A stretch of 64,000 bases of DNA from Blastocladiella emersonii ATCC 22665 (GCA_025594325.1 JANHCV010000002.1:1178001-1242000); one strand, 5' to 3'. Shown: positions 22,059 to 35,006, counted from the first letter of the stretch. Made by a program: numbers and translations. Notes: generated by a model not told the origin, from the letters alone.

Positions 22059-23575
22059 TCACAGCCCGCCCATGGCCGCAGCGACCAGCGCGACCGCGAC
22101 CGCCGCCATACTCGCGCCGAGCGACGCGGGGACCGCGGGCGCCGCCGCACTCGGCTTGTTGGACCCGTTGGGCGTGTTGTTGTTGGGGTTGAGCGTCGGG
22201 ACGGGCGCCTGGGTGGCCGCGGCCGTCGCGCTCGCGTGCAGGCGCGCGAACGGGTCGGGCGCGGGCTCGTTGCCGCCGAGCACGTCGTTGGTCGAGTTGG
22301 ACGCGGCCGTGGCGGTCGGGAGAGCGGTCGTGGTGGTGGTGGTCGTGGTGGACTTGGCGCCCGTGGCCTTGCTGCCCGTGCCCGCGTTGGCGCCCAGGCG
22401 CGTGTTAAGGAACGGGTTGTCGTTGGCGCCGCGGTACGGGGTCGAAATGCCGAGGCACTGGCCGACCGTGACGATTTCTATGCCCTGTTTCTTGATGTAA
22501 TCGATCATACGAGGAACGGCGGCTACCGAGAAAGGTAGGATGTCATGCGAGAGATGAATCCAGCTGCCCTCGCCGCGCGCAGCGTTGAAGGCGGCCAACC
22601 ACTGCTCGTAGACCTTGTCCGCGGTCGCTTGAGGAGTCGAATCAAGTTTCCAGTCGTTGGTGTCAACGAGGATGTTCACGACGGTGTAGCCGGCCGTCTC
22701 GAGGAACTGCAGCGACTCGGGACGCGTCTCGAGGAAGGGCGGGCGCATGAGGACCGGGCGGCGGCCGATGACCGACTGGATAGCGAGGTCGGTCATGACC
22801 ATCTCGGTGCGCATGTGCGAGAAGGGCTGCGGGGCGTTGGGCACGCTGCGCACGGGGCCGGGGACACGGCCGTTCGGGCCGAGCGAGCGGTGGGTGAAGG
22901 TGTGCGACCCGATCTCGTGGCCGGCGTCGAAGGCGGCCTTGACGTTGCGCGCGTACTGCGGGTAGTCGAGCACCTGGCGGCCGATCACGAAGAAGGTGGT
23001 CTTGAGGTTGCCCGCGTTGGCAAAGTGCTTGATGACCTCGGCCGTATACTAGAAGGAACGTGGCGCAGCATGCGGAGTGAGCACTAAGGCCGAACGAGGC
23101 AACAAGCGTCGCTCCCACGATCCGAGGGCCCACGCGCGACGCAGCGGCGCGCGCGACAGCCCCGTGTTCGCGAACGAACAACCGCGCTCCCGCGCCAACG
23201 TACCGCGCTCGGTCCATCGTCAAACGAGAACGCATACTGGTTGCGGTTGACGCACTTGGTGCGCGGGCCGCCGGCCTGGCACGCGCCGCAGTCGTTCGGG
23301 CACGACCCGCACGTCTCGCCCTGGGCAATGTTGCAGATGCCGTCGCCGCACTCGGCCGCGCCCGTGCCGAACATGCGCGCCTCGGCCGCCAGCACCCCGT
23401 TGATGGCGTCGGGCGCCGGCAGCGGGCACGTCGCCGTGTAGCACCACTCGGACGTGGGCGGGAACGCGGCCGCCGCGGGCGTCGCCGTCAGCGCGACGAG
23501 CGCCAGCGCCGTCACGGCGAGGACGGCCAGGAGACGGGGCGGCGGCGTCGCCGTGGCGGTGGCTTGGTGGTGCAT
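22059..23575 (-). CDS. Chitin deacetylase, probably GPI-anchored (polysaccharide deacetylase)
   Basis: ATG at 23575; one longer intron 23049..23203 (155 bases); TGA 22059..22061; 453 residues. A signal peptide occupies about residues 1-37. A Cys-rich module follows, with CGDGICNIAQGETCGSCPND. The NodB catalytic domain then shows FSFDDGPS (D119 and D120; the intron falls directly after this motif), the metal-binding HEIGSHTFTHRSL, LMRPPFLETRPE, and SWIHLSHDIL near its end. After the domain come a Thr/Ser/Asn-rich stretch including eight Thr in a row and a hydrophobic C-terminus (SMAAVAVALVAAAMGGL) typical of a GPI signal. Role: removes N-acetyl groups from chitin at the cell surface, producing chitosan. 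Every key motif is present. Confidence 0.9.
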
Positions 23576-24326
23576 GGGAGAAGGTTGTGGCGGTTTCGGA
23601 GACAGAGAGGCGCCACGGGCGAGGGGCGGGGTGCCGTTTATCAGAGCAAAAATGAGTCGGTGGAGGGGGGAGAGAGAACGGAGGAGCGCAGGGACACGAG
23701 GGTTTTTGAAGAAGCGCCCCGGTGGTCGCGGGCAAACAGCAAGTCGGAGGGCGGGTCCGTGTGTGCGTGCGCCCCCGCCGCCGCCGGCTGTGCCGCAGCG
23801 CAGCCGCTCGCGCCTCTCTGCTCATTTTGAATCGGGTGTGACTCGCTCATCGCTCGAGGAAGATGCGGCGCTTGGCACACATGAGCCGCATCAGTTCCGC
23901 CGACAGTGGTCCCGCTCGAGGTCGCCGCTCTCTCTCTCAACACTCCGCGAGCGACCATCAACGTCGGCGGCCGCGGACGGACGAGGTCGACCGACGACGC
24001 ACACCAATTCGCACGCATGGCGAGCATGCACCCTGCCCGCCCTGCGCCGCAGCCAGGTTCCGTGCCGCAGCGCGATGCAGCGGCCGCAGGGTGCGACAAA
24101 TGGGCGACCAGGTGGCGAGGAGGGAATGGTCGGGCCGAGCCCGAGCGCGCGGTGACGCGCTGCTGCGGCAACAGTTGGAGCAGCAGGATTGACATGCAGC
24201 GAGGCGGGCGAGGTGGGGAGGCGAACCACCCTTCGCGAGCGCTGCGGCTCGCCGTCAAAGCTCTCGGGAATGCGGGCAGGGTGTGACGGTTGATGGACTA
24301 TGTATGGAGGGAGAGGTGACCGCGCA
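23576..24326. other. Intergenic region between chitin deacetylase and the CIB-type gene
   Basis: No convincing gene. A minus-strand TGATAAAC word about 65 bases upstream of the deacetylase ATG may serve as its TATA-like element. Long frames in this stretch are low-complexity. Confidence 0.45.
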
Positions 24327-24983
24327 TCAGATGCGGATCTTGAACGTACTACACGCAGCAGCAAGGCCAGTCAGCGCGAGGACGAGAATGGCGAGCCGCC
24401 GAGTGCGCAGACGTACTTGATAAAGTCGGGGCAGCGGGCAATGACGTGGTCAAACTCGACGAAGCTCAGCTTCTCGTCGCCGTCAATGTCGGCCTCGGCA
24501 AAGACCTTGGCGACAATGGTCTCGATCTCCTCCTCGGACAGGTTGTCGCCGACCTGGCACTCGACGGTCTGGCGCACGTCGGCGAACCCGAGCTGGTCGT
24601 CCTCGTCAAAGTCGTAGATGCGAAACGCGTAGAAGGACTTGACGTCGCGCGTGGCCTCCTCGGAGAAGACGGAGAGGAAGTCGAGAAAGTCCTCGAACTC
24701 GATGATGCCCTGCTCGTTGGAGAAGACCTCGGCGATGCGCATGCGGAACGGGTTGATCTGCAGCTCCGGGATCGCGACAAACTCGTCCTTGGACATTTCC
24801 TTGGTCCCGCCGGTCAGCCGCTCAAAGTAGCGGTAGATGCTGCGCAATGTGTGGGATATGAGAGGCGTTCTAGGACAGCAGAGCGCGAGAGACGCACCGC
24901 ATGATCTCGCTACGCCGGAAGAAGGTGTTCTCCTCGAACCACTCAAACTCCTCCTCGCTGAAGACCGAGACCTTGTTTCCCAT
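24327..24983 (-). CDS. CIB-type (calcium and integrin-binding) EF-hand protein
   Basis: ATG at 24983 (MGNKVSVFSEEEFEWFEENT; Gly2 makes N-myristoylation likely). Introns 24840..24897 and 24349..24416 are in phase; the last exon encodes only TFKIRI and a TGA at 24327..24329. 176 residues. FVAIPELQINPFRMRIAEVF, FEDFLDFLSVFSEEAT and YAFRIYDFDEDDQLGF closely resemble CIB family proteins, and CPDFINTFKIRI matches the family C-terminus. The last two EF-hands carry calcium ligands (DFDEDDQLGF and DIDGDEKLSFVE); the earlier two are degenerate, as usual in CIBs. Calcineurin B was considered and rejected because its diagnostic loops are absent. Role: Ca2+ sensor for a membrane partner, unknown here. Divergent from SET1 across 456 bases. 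Confidence 0.8.
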
Positions 24984-25439
24984 GGTGCTGGCGGGTGAGT
25001 TCCATCCGTTGCATGTAGTTTACGAGGGCGGAGGAGCGGGCGGAAAGGGCGCATCGCGTCGGCTCGAGCGAGGGCGCGACGCGAGACGCGCCGGCGGTGC
25101 GGGCGGCACGTGATGCGAGACGTCGGAGACTTTTCAAGTCCACGGACGAGCGCCGTCCGCCGTCGCCGCGCCGCTCACCGGCCGGCCGTCCGCTCCGGTC
25201 CCCGCCACCCCCCACGCCGCTCGCATCGGCGCCCCCACGTAGCTTGCAACTCGGAGCACTGCTCGCGCACCTCCCCCACGCACCACGGATCGACCGCTGC
25301 CCGCCCAGAGCGCCCGACGGACGACCCGCGCCCGGGCTGATCGGACCGGCCCTGCTTGGCGCCACGGCCTTTCCGTCAACTACCCCGACCTTTCAGCTCT
25401 CAGCGTCCCCTAAACCTGCGCTCGTCCACGTGGGCTGCC
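24984..25439. promoter_or_regulatory. Shared divergent promoter region of CIB-type gene and SET1
   Basis: 456 bases between two start codons on opposite strands. GC-rich, no TATA box seen. No gene in either strand is supported. Confidence 0.45.
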
Positions 25440-28400
25440 ATGGACCAGCCCGGCGACCCGCATGGGGCGCCCACTACGGCTCCGGGCGCGCGCTCGGCCG
25501 CCGCGGCCGCTGCCCCGCCGCCGTGGGCCTCGGGCACGCTCCCGCACGCCCGTCCCGGCGGCAGCAGCTACACGGGCTCGGGCGCCGGCGGCTCCGGTGC
25601 CTCGAGCTCCGCCGCTCGCTCCTGGCGCGACTCGGGGTCCGGGTCCGCCGCCCGCGATCACGGCACCCCGCGCTACGGCTCCCAGCAGAGCGGTAGTAGT
25701 AGCCGCCATGCCAGCGACGACCCGTACTCGTACCAGCCGCGCGGCCGTACCAACTCGCACTCGGATGGTGGTGGGTCCCGCTACCAGCCCGCGCCGCCGC
25801 CGCTCCCGCCGGGCCAGCGCGGCCGCACGCAGCACGACTCGTACGGCGACCGATACGTCCCCGGCCAGTCGCCCTACGGGTCGGGCAGCCGTAACTCGGG
25901 GCCCGGATCCCCGCCGCCCGGCCCGCTCGGATCGCGCCGTGGCGGCGGCGACTCGTGGACCTCGTCGTCTGGCCACGGCACCCCACGCTCGGGAAGTGGC
26001 AGTACTGGCCGGCTCCCGCTCGGCCGGTCGGGATCGACGTCGTCGCTGCCGTCACGCGGCGGGTCCCACGCCAACGGGCACGACCGCGCCGTGACGCCGC
26101 GCGACGATGCGCACTACCGCTCGTGGCACTCGCAGCCTGGCGCGTCCACCTGGCACCCGCGCAACGACGCCGCCGGCCGCATGCCGCTCGGCTCGCCCAC
26201 CGCCGCTACCACCCCCGCGTCGATCGCCGAGTACCCGTACACGGCGCACTCGGTCGCGTCCATGTCCCCGCGCCCCGACGCAGTCATGTCGCCCCCGCGG
26301 TCGCCCGCATTCGCTGCCCCGGTGCCGCTCAAGCGGCTCGAGCTGCCCCCGCCCACCCCGCTCGGCGACGCCTGGGTCGCCATCTACGACCCGCTGCTCG
26401 ACCCTAACCTCCGCGGCGACATGCGCCGGCGCGAGGTTGAGCGCCGTGTCAACGGCGGCTCGGTACGCACGATTTCCGTGATCGTCCCGGCGCTCCGATC
26501 GGTGCTAACTCGTCCCCGTCGTTTTGCATAGGGTGCCTTCCGGCCAGCGCCGCGAGACCCACGACCGCAACCGCGTGCTGGCGTACGACCCGACTTTGCG
26601 TCCAAGCGCGCGCCGTCCATCGTGCCTTTCCCTACCCGCATCCAGGTACTTTTTGCACTGACCAACCCGTCTACGAGACCAGCAAACTCACGACGCGCTC
26701 CTGTATAGGTCGCCACCGACTGCGAACCGCTCCCCGTCTTCGCCACCGTCTCGTCCATCGACCCGCGCATGTCGGCCGCCGACGTCAAGACCATGTTCCT
26801 CGCGTGCGGGCCCATCATCTACACGCGCCTCGAGACCCACCCGACCGACCCGGCCTTCAGCCTCGGCATTGCCCGCATCAAGTTCGCCACCGAGCAGGCC
26901 GCCCGCATCTGCGTGTCGCGCTTCGACGGCCGGCCCTCGGGCAGCGGCCGCTTCCTGCACGTCGAGCTCGACACGGACGGCCGCCGGTTCCGCCAGCTCA
27001 TGACTGAGGCCAGGGCCGCCGTCGCCGCCGCTGCCCCGGCCAAGTCCCTCGCCGTCGGCAAGCAGCAGCCGGCCGACCCGCTCCGCCGATCCGCGCCCAT
27101 GCCCATCGTCTCGCCCGCCGCTGCTGCCGCCGCCGCACCCCTGCCGCCGCTCACCTCGCGCGGCGGCCTCCGTCTTCCGCCCCGCCCGCCACCGTCTGCG
27201 GGGGCAGGCACCACGGGCTCAACCCCGCCCGCGCCCGCGCTCGGCCGCCGCCTCAGCAACCCGAATATTGACTCGTACCGGCCCGGCGACCGGTCGCCCT
27301 CCGCCGCCGCCGCGTTCCACCCGGCCGCCGCGCACCGCGGACGCACCCTGTCCAGCCTCAGCGGTAACTCGCGCGCGCGGTCGCCCGTCGGGTACCGCCG
27401 GCGCTACTCGTCGCGGTCCCGGTCCCGCTCGCGGTCGCCCCGGTCGCGGTCTCGCTCGCGGTCTCGATCGCCACGTTCACGGTCACGGTCGCCGCGGTTG
27501 CGGTCGCGCTCTCACTCGCGGTCACGGTCACGCTCACGGTCTCGATCCCACTCCCGCTCCCGCTCACGTTCTCGGTCGCGCTCGCGTTCTCGCTCGCGTT
27601 CCCGGTCCCGTTCGCCCCTGCCGCGGGACCGGTACCGCGCGCTGGCGCAGCCCGCCGCGCCCGACGCGTGGGACGTGGCGCGGACCGCGGCCGCACGGAG
27701 TCTGCGCGACGCCTCGCACCGGCGCGTGTGGGCGCAGCTCGTTGCGGATCCCGCCGTGTGGAGCGCCGTGACGGCGCGCGTCGAGTCGCGGCTGCGGACC
27801 GCGCTCGGCGTCCCGGCCCCTCCGCCACCGCCGCCCGCCAACAACGGCTCGTCGCCGCTCCCGCTGCTCGCGGTACCCGCGGTCGCGCGGTCTGCGGTGC
27901 CGTCCAGCGAGGACGACGTAGCGGGTGATGCGGCCCTGGTCGCGTCCACGTCGTCGCCCGCCGCCGCTGCCAAGTCCGGCGCCGACGCGTCGACGGCGAG
28001 CTCCGACTCGCTCCTGCTCGTGTCGGTCCCGACATCCGACCCGCTCGCGGGCGACGGGCCCACGACGCAGGAGGACGCGCTCGATCTCGCGATTGCGATG
28101 CTGCCGTCGTTCAAGAAGCGGCGGCCGGCTACCTCGGCGTCCGCCTCCGCCTCGGCGCCCCGCGCGTCCGCCTCCGCCTCGGCGCCCCGCGCGTCCGCCT
28201 CCGCCTCGGCGCCCCGCGCGTCCGCCAAGCGCGCGTACCACAGCAGCTACGGCGACCGCGACCGCGACCGCGACCGCGACTGGCCGCGGTCCGACCCTGC
28301 GCCCGGGAGCGATTACCACCAACACCACAGCCACCGCGGGAACCGCTCCTCGGACAGCGACTCGGACACGGGCTCCCAGCGCCGCTCGCCGCCCGCGAAA

Positions 28401-31079
28401 CGCGCGCGGACCGCGGCCGGGTCCCGGACTGCTGCAGCTGCCACCGACCGCTCGCACACGTACAGCCGCGACGGGCGGAGAAGGCTCAGCCCGTCGTCGT
28501 CGTCGTCCTCGCCCGCGTCGTCGGATGACGAACACGGTAGTGCGCGGGAAGGCGATGCCCCCGTCCCCGCCCCCGCCCCCGTCCCTCGCGCCAGCTCGCG
28601 CAACGCCGCGGCGCGCAGCCGGTGGTCCAAAATCGACTTTGACTCGTCCTCCGACGAGGCCCCCGGCGGCGACGGCGACGGCGACGGCGACGGCAGCGAG
28701 CCCGCCGGGTCCCCGAGCCCGAGTCCGATCCCGCGCGCCGGCGCGAGCAGCCGAAGCCCTGCTACTGCCGCCAGTACCAGCCCTGGCCGACGGCGCCGCC
28801 GCGGCGGGTCCCGCGGGAGCGCTGCGTCCAGCGAGGACGTCAGCGAGATCGAGGAATACTCGAGCCTCAGCGTCCCGCCGCCGCCGCGGCCCGCGTCCGA
28901 GCCCGCGCTCGAGACCGAGGTGGTGCCGCGTGGCGAAAGCGGATCGCCGCGGCGGAGCGATGTGCGGCCGGTTTCGCCGGCGGCGGCTAGCCCGCTCGCG
29001 CAGGCTACGCCGGCCGATCCGGCGGCCATGGACGTCGATGCCGCGCCCGCGAGCACCGCGCCCACGGTCGTCGTCGTGTCGAGCCCGTCGCGGTCGCCGT
29101 CCCCCGAACCGCCCGCGCCCGCGCCCGCGCTTAAGCCCGAGCCGCTGGTGCACGACGAGGCCGCTGCTGACGCTGTCCTCTCCGCCTTCTTCGCGACGCT
29201 CGAGGAGCCCGCGGCTCCAGCCCCTGCTGCTGCTGCTGCCGCCGCCGCGCCGTCTCGCTCACCGTCTCCACCACCACCCGCGCCCGCCACCTCCCTCCCC
29301 GCCGCGCCGCCACTCGTCACCGAGCTGCCCAAGAAGCTCGTCCCGCCGCCTCCCCCGCCGCGGCCGCGCGACACGACGGTGGTAATCTACGACCCGAACG
29401 AGGACGGCGACGACGACGACTACGCCGCCGGCGCGGGCGGCGCGGGCGGCGAGGACGCGGACCCGGACTATGACCCGGATTTCGGCGGCGCGCCGTCGCC
29501 CGCGGCCGCCAAGCCCAAGCCGAAGCGCGCGGCCAAGTCCAAGAAGGGGCGCAACGCCAAGGCGAAAGCCAAGCGCGCCGCGGCCGCGGCCACAACCGCC
29601 GCGGGCGGCGGCACCACCAGCGACGCGTCCCCGACCGTCGGCGCCATCGCCGGGATCCCCTCCGTCTGGGACCTCAACGAGTACCTGCACCCGGACGCGG
29701 CGGCGCTCGCGGCGGGCGTCGCGGACCCCGAGGTCGACTCCGCGCTCGCCAAGCTCGAGGCGCAGCTGTCTGATTTCGTCGCGGCTCTCGACTCCGCGGC
29801 GAGTGCTGGCCGGCTCGCGGCTGGGTGGCCCGAGGCGCACGCCCTCGCGTGGCTCCACGGCGAGTACGCCGACAAGGACCGCATGGACGTGGTGCGCGAC
29901 GCGCTCGCGAACAAGTGGCCCGAGCTGCCGATCGCGACCTCGGCGGCGTCGGGCGCGTCCGTTGTCGGCCAGGTCGATGAGGCCGACGCGATTGTCGATA
30001 TCACGACTGTCGACGCGGCTGGGTTCCACCCGCCCCTCGCTGCTGCGGTGGCGGCCGTCGCGACGCCCGTGCGGCCGATCGGCACCCCGGCCCCGACCAT
30101 GGCCGCTGACCCGGCCATTAGTGCGGCAGCAGCAGCCGCCCAGCCCGTCTCGCTCGGCGCAGACCTCGACTCGCTCCTCGCGCGGCTCGCCCCGCCGCCG
30201 CCCTCCTCCAGCGACGACGCCGTGCCGCCCCCGCCGTCACACTCCCCGGCCACCACCGCGCCCGCGTCGCCGACCAAACCCTCCACCCCCACCGGCACCA
30301 CCACCGCCGGCAGCGTCCCCGCGCCCGTCGCGACGATCCAGCTCATGTGCGCGCGGACGCGCGAGTACGTGCGCCCGCCGATGTCGGTCAAGGCCAAGTA
30401 CCTCCCGCGCCTTCCTCCACTCAGCGACGCAGAGCGCGAGCGCGCCGTCGCGCAGGCGGGCACGCACGGCCGCGGCGCGCGCGGTGGGCTGAACCTCGGT
30501 CCGCCCGACGGGTCCAGCGGATCGAAGCAGCTCCTCCTCCCCGCCGGGGCGGCGTCGGACGCGTCGCTCGCGGCAGCCCTCGACGGCGGGGACGCGGCGC
30601 TGCTCGCGCTCTCGCTATCGCACTCGGCGCTGAAATCGCGCGCGAAACGCGTCAAGATCGCGCGGTCGGGGATCCACGCGTGGGGCCTGTACGCGCTGGA
30701 GCCGATCGACGCGGGCGACTTTGTAATCGAGTACGTGGGCGAGATTGTGCGGCAGAAGGTGGCGGACCTGCGCGAGGCGCAGTACGACGCGGCGGGCCTG
30801 GGCGGCGCCAGCTACCTGTTCCGGCTCGACGACGACCGCGTCGTCGACGCGACGCGGTGCGGGAACTACGCGAGGTTCATCAACCACTGCTGCGAGCCCA
30901 ACTGCCTCGCGCGGATCATCGTCGTGGACGGCGAGAAGAAGATCGTCATCTATGCGGCGCGCGCGATCGCGATTGGCGACGAGATCACGTATGACTACAA
31001 GTTCGAGATCGAGGAGGACGACGAGGCCAAGATCAAGTGTCTGTGCGGGGCCAAGGGGTGTCGCGGGTCGCTCAACTAG
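25440..31079 (+). CDS. SET1: SET1-type histone H3 lysine-4 methyltransferase with RS-rich insert
   Basis: ATG 25440; introns 26463..26531 and 26646..26708; TAG 31077..31079; about 1835 residues. The first 340 residues are Ser/Gly/Pro-rich and disordered. An RRM-like domain lies at about 385-460 ([34 protein letters not shown]). Residues about 610-685 are an Arg-Ser dipeptide region like that of splicing factors. Long acidic, Pro- and Ala-rich linkers follow. The n-SET region contains [20 protein letters not shown]. The SET domain starts near 1691: [48 protein letters not shown] and [13 protein letters not shown], then post-[16 protein letters not shown] with its zinc cysteines. Role: catalytic subunit of COMPASS, methylating H3K4. 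Unusually large, but the frame is uninterrupted. Confidence 0.93.
28137..28224 (+). repeat. 27-base tandem repeat, three copies, inside SET1
   Basis: Three nearly identical units encode the nonapeptide ASASASAPR three times. In-frame expansion inside a disordered linker; the unit length is a multiple of three so coding is kept. Confidence 0.85.
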
Positions 31080-31227
31080 CGAGGTGGACGGAATACAGCG
31101 TGTGCGTGTGGACGATGAAGAGAAACAATCCTTTTTTGGTGTAGTGGCAGTAGCAATGACAGCAGCACAGCGGGGAGTGGGGGGAGGGGGAACGAAGAAC
31201 AAAAAACTAATACTCGCCTGACCGTGA

Positions 31228-34200
31228 TCAGGACTTGATGCAGCTGCCCACGACCGGCGGCTCTGGTGCGGGTGCTGTTGGTGGCGCAGCAGCGACCGCG
31301 GCCGCGGTGGCGGCCGGCTTGCGGTTATGCTGCATGTGCGACTTGACGAGATGCCCGGCCGCGAGCGCGGCGAGGAGCGAGAGCTCGCCGGCCATGACGG
31401 CGGCGGCGATGACGCGCGCGAGCCGCTGCGCGTTCGCGCCGGGCGTTTCGCGGTTCGCGCCGCGCGCGCCCAGGAGGTCGAGCATGGCGGCCTGCGGGGC
31501 GAGCGTGGTGCCGCCGCCGACGGTGCCGACCTCGATGCACGGCATCGAGCACGACAGGTACAGGTCGTCCTCGCCTCCCTCTTCAGCGGACGGGACCGCC
31601 TCCATGAGCGTGATGCACTGCGACGACTCGACGTTCTGCGCGGGGTCCTGGCCCGTGGCGAGGTAGACTGCCGTCAGGATGTTGGCGGCGTGCGCGTTGA
31701 ACCCGCCAATGGACCCGGCCATGGCGGACCCGACGAGGTTCTTTTTGGTGTTGACGGCGACGAGGTCGGCGACGGTCGTCTTGAGCACCTTGCGCACGAC
31801 GTCGGCGCGGACGCGGCAGCTGGCCACGACCGACTTGCCGCGGCCCTCGATCCAGTTGATGGCCGCGGGCTTCTTGTCGGTGCAGTAGTTGCCCGACAGC
31901 GCGACGACCGTCATGGTCGGGAACCGCTCCCCCAAAAGCGCGAGCGCGGCCTCGCACCCCTTGGAGATCATGTTCATGCCCATGGCGTCGCCCGTGACGG
32001 TCGTGAACCGCACGTAGAGCAGCCGGCCCGCGAGCGCGCACATGACACGCTGGAGGCGGGCGAACCGGGACGTCGAGTCGAACGCGGCCTTGACGGCGGC
32101 GAACCCGGCGTCCGACTCGATCCAGACGCGGCACGCCGCGGCCGCCGCCACGTCCGGGAACTCGAGGCACGGGCCGCGCGTCATGCCGTCGCGCGTGAGC
32201 ACCGTGACCGCGCCGCCGGACATGCTGATGGCCTTACACCCGCGCGACGTGGACGCGACGAGGCATCCTTCCGTCGTCGCCATGGGCACGTACATGGCCT
32301 CGCCGTCCACGGTAAACGGACCCGCGAGCCCGACGGGCAGCGGGAGGTACCCGATCACGTTCTCGCAGCACGCGCCCTGCACCTGGTCGTACCGGTAGTC
32401 GGCGACGGGGAGCGCCGAGGCGGCGAGCGACGCAGTGGGGCGAGGCGGGAGGTGCGCGTTGAGCTTGGCGAGCTGCGCGTCGGCCGCGAGCCGCCGCACG
32501 TGCACGGCACGCTCGTAGTCCTTGTCGAGCTTGTTCTCGAGCGCGTGGAACGCGAGCGCGCCCTGCGCCACGAGCGCCGCGAGGTCCTCGTTGGACCGCT
32601 CGGCGAGGGGCACGGTCCCGTCGTCGGTCACGGCGGGCAGCGACGGCTTAGGGACCACGGCGCGTGCGGGCGAGGTCGCGATGGGGGCAGCGCGGACGGC
32701 CACGGGCTCGACGACGGCGGGAACCACGGCAGCCGGCTTTGGCGTAACGGCAGCGACGGGCGTAACCTGCTGCGGCGCGGGATGCGACCACATGACGGCA
32801 AACACGTTGATGGCGACGGAGGCGAGGAGGAGCGCCGTGACCTGCCAGTGGTCCCAGGGGGACGGCGGGGAGACGATAGTCGTCGCCTGCTGCTGCTGCT
32901 GCGCTGGCGCAGTACCGAGGAGCAGGATCCGGACAGCCGGGAGCACATGGGCCTCCGCGATCTCGGTGTGGTGCGCGCGGAGCCACGCGAGCGGGGCGCG
33001 GACGTGGTCGAGCGACACGTCGACCGAGTGGGAGCGCGGGAGGAACTCGAAGAGCGACGAGGCGGCGCCGGCGGCGGCCGAGGGCGACAGGAGCGACCAC
33101 AGCTGCATGGCGAGGACGCCGGCGAGCATGGCGATCTTGAGGTTGGTGACGAGCGAGGCCGCAGCCGAGGCCGACGTCGCGGACGACGACGAAGACGAGT
33201 GCGACGCGAGCTTGGCCGGGTTTACCTTGTAGTGCGCGCGGGGCTTGACGGGCGACGCGGTCGGCGTGCGCGCCGCCGACGAAGTAGCAGCGGCGACGGC
33301 GGCAGCAGCAGCGGCAGCCACGACGACGGGAGCCTCGTGCAGCTTCCCGTTGGCGATCTGGCGGTCGAGGTGCATGGCGACGACGGCGACGAACACGGTG
33401 AACATGCAGAGGCCGTCGAGGACGAGGATCAGGGCGCCGACGGTGCAGAACTCGGCGAGGCCGCGGACGCCCGACACGGCGCCGAGCGAGAGCACTGAGA
33501 TCTCGGCGAGCAGGTCGCGCACCATGGTCGGGCCGACGGCGGCGACGCCCGCGGCGACCTTGTCGAGGACGGCGCGCGAGACGGAGCTCGAGCTGGTGTG
33601 ACTGGTCGAGGCCGTGTCGAGCTCGACAGCCGAGTCCTCGGCGTGGAGGGCGGCGGTCGGTGGAGGCTGGGCGAGGAGAATGGCCTTGGCGAGGAGGTAG
33701 GGCCGCTCGAAGCCGACGGTGATGACGAGGAACGGGGTGGCCTCGGCGAGCATGACGATGGTGACGGGGACCTCGAGGGTGCGGGTGATGGCGAGGGCGG
33801 CGAGGAAGGCAGCCGCGCCGTAGGCCATGACGGCGGCACCTGTTACGGGGAGGAGTCAGGGTACGTCGAAACGCAGAGAGACAAAAAGTGCGTACCCAGA
33901 GTGAACTTGGACCCGACCTTGCGCATGTTGAAGAAGAGATAGCCGAACGTGGCGTGCATCATGGCGTAGGCGGCGAACACGACGACAACGTCGGCGGGCT
34001 CGGCGAGGACCATGAGGTGGAGGACGGCGGTGACGGCTTGGGCGAGGCGCTTGATCCAGCGGGTCGACGCCGGGGCCGCAGGCGAGCCAGTGGTAACCGT
34101 GATGGGCGCGTTGCCGAGCGGGTTCTGGCGCAGGACGCGGTCGGTGACGACCTCGCCGCCGTCGAGCTTGAGGAGCGAGACGCGGTCGGCGAAGGCGTTG

Positions 34201-35006
34201 GCGCGGGCGAGCTGCTCGGGCCCGTCGGCGCGCAGGACCATGGTGAGGTAGGCGCCGGCGGCACCCGTGAAGGTGGACGCGGCCTTGTCGGCGGGGCCCG
34301 CGGGGTCGGCGAGCATGGAGCGGAGCGGGACACCGAGCGGGAGCGGCGCGCCCGTGGCGGCGGCGAGGGCGTCGCGCTCGAGGGCGCGGGCGAGGGTCGC
34401 GCTCGGGTCGGCGTCGGCAGCGAGGGTCTGGGCGTCGTGGTTCCACAGAGCGAGGGGCGAGAGGACGGTGCAGCCGGTGTCGGCGACGGTCCAGGGCGCG
34501 TCAGAGGCGGCGGGGAGACACAGGTCGGCGTAGGCGAGCGGGCGGGCAGCGGCCACATCGTTGATCTGCAGGCCGCCATGAACCAGGTGGTTCTGGACGC
34601 GCAGGAGGGCCTGGAGGGCGGACGGAGTGACGGCCGAGAAGGCGGCGGTGGGGCGGAACTCGACCTGGAGGAGGAGCGCGGCGGGCGCCTCGGCCGCGTC
34701 GTCGGGGAGGGTCGACGCGGCGTCGGTCGGAGTGGCGGCCCAGGGTCCCATGGACGAGAACAGCCCCTCGGGCACGACGCTTTCCCGCTCGGTCAGGGAG
34801 ACGGTGGTCGCGGCGGTGACGATGCCGTGGTGGTCGTCGAGCGGGAGAAAGTGGGTGCCGCCGTGCGAGAGGGCGAGGAGGCACGCCGTAGCGAGCAGGG
34901 TGGCGCCGACGAGGGCCTCGACGGGACGGCGGGCGCACGCGACGGCGCCGCGGGCCAGCGAGTGGGCCACGGCGGCGCGGACGGCCGCGACGGGGGACGG
35001 GGTCAT
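31228..35006 (-). CDS. HMG1: HMG-CoA reductase, membrane-anchored class I
   Basis: ATG at 35006 (the first in the frame); intron 33840..33895; TGA 31228..31230; about 1240 residues. The N-terminal half has one helix near residues 45-65, a luminal loop of about 220 residues, then clustered helices resembling a sterol-sensing domain ([33 protein letters not shown]). A Pro/Ala-rich linker leads to the catalytic domain: [36 protein letters not shown] (catalytic Glu), [30 protein letters not shown] (Lys), [16 protein letters not shown] (Asp), [12 protein letters not shown] and [10 protein letters not shown] (His near the C-terminus). Role: NADPH-dependent reduction of HMG-CoA to mevalonate in the ER, the committed step to sterols. 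Convergent with SET1 (148 bases apart). Confidence 0.95.

Noticed and set aside
23641-24258. Minus-strand frame of about 205 codons between chitin deacetylase and the CIB-type gene
   Set aside because: Composition is Pro/Arg/Ser-rich without motif and the region is the natural promoter and 3' flank of the neighbours.
24327-24983. Calcineurin subunit B as identity of the EF-hand gene
   Set aside because: The C-terminal FINTFKIRI end, the SVFSEEAT segment and the degenerate first two EF-hands fit the CIB family, not calcineurin B.
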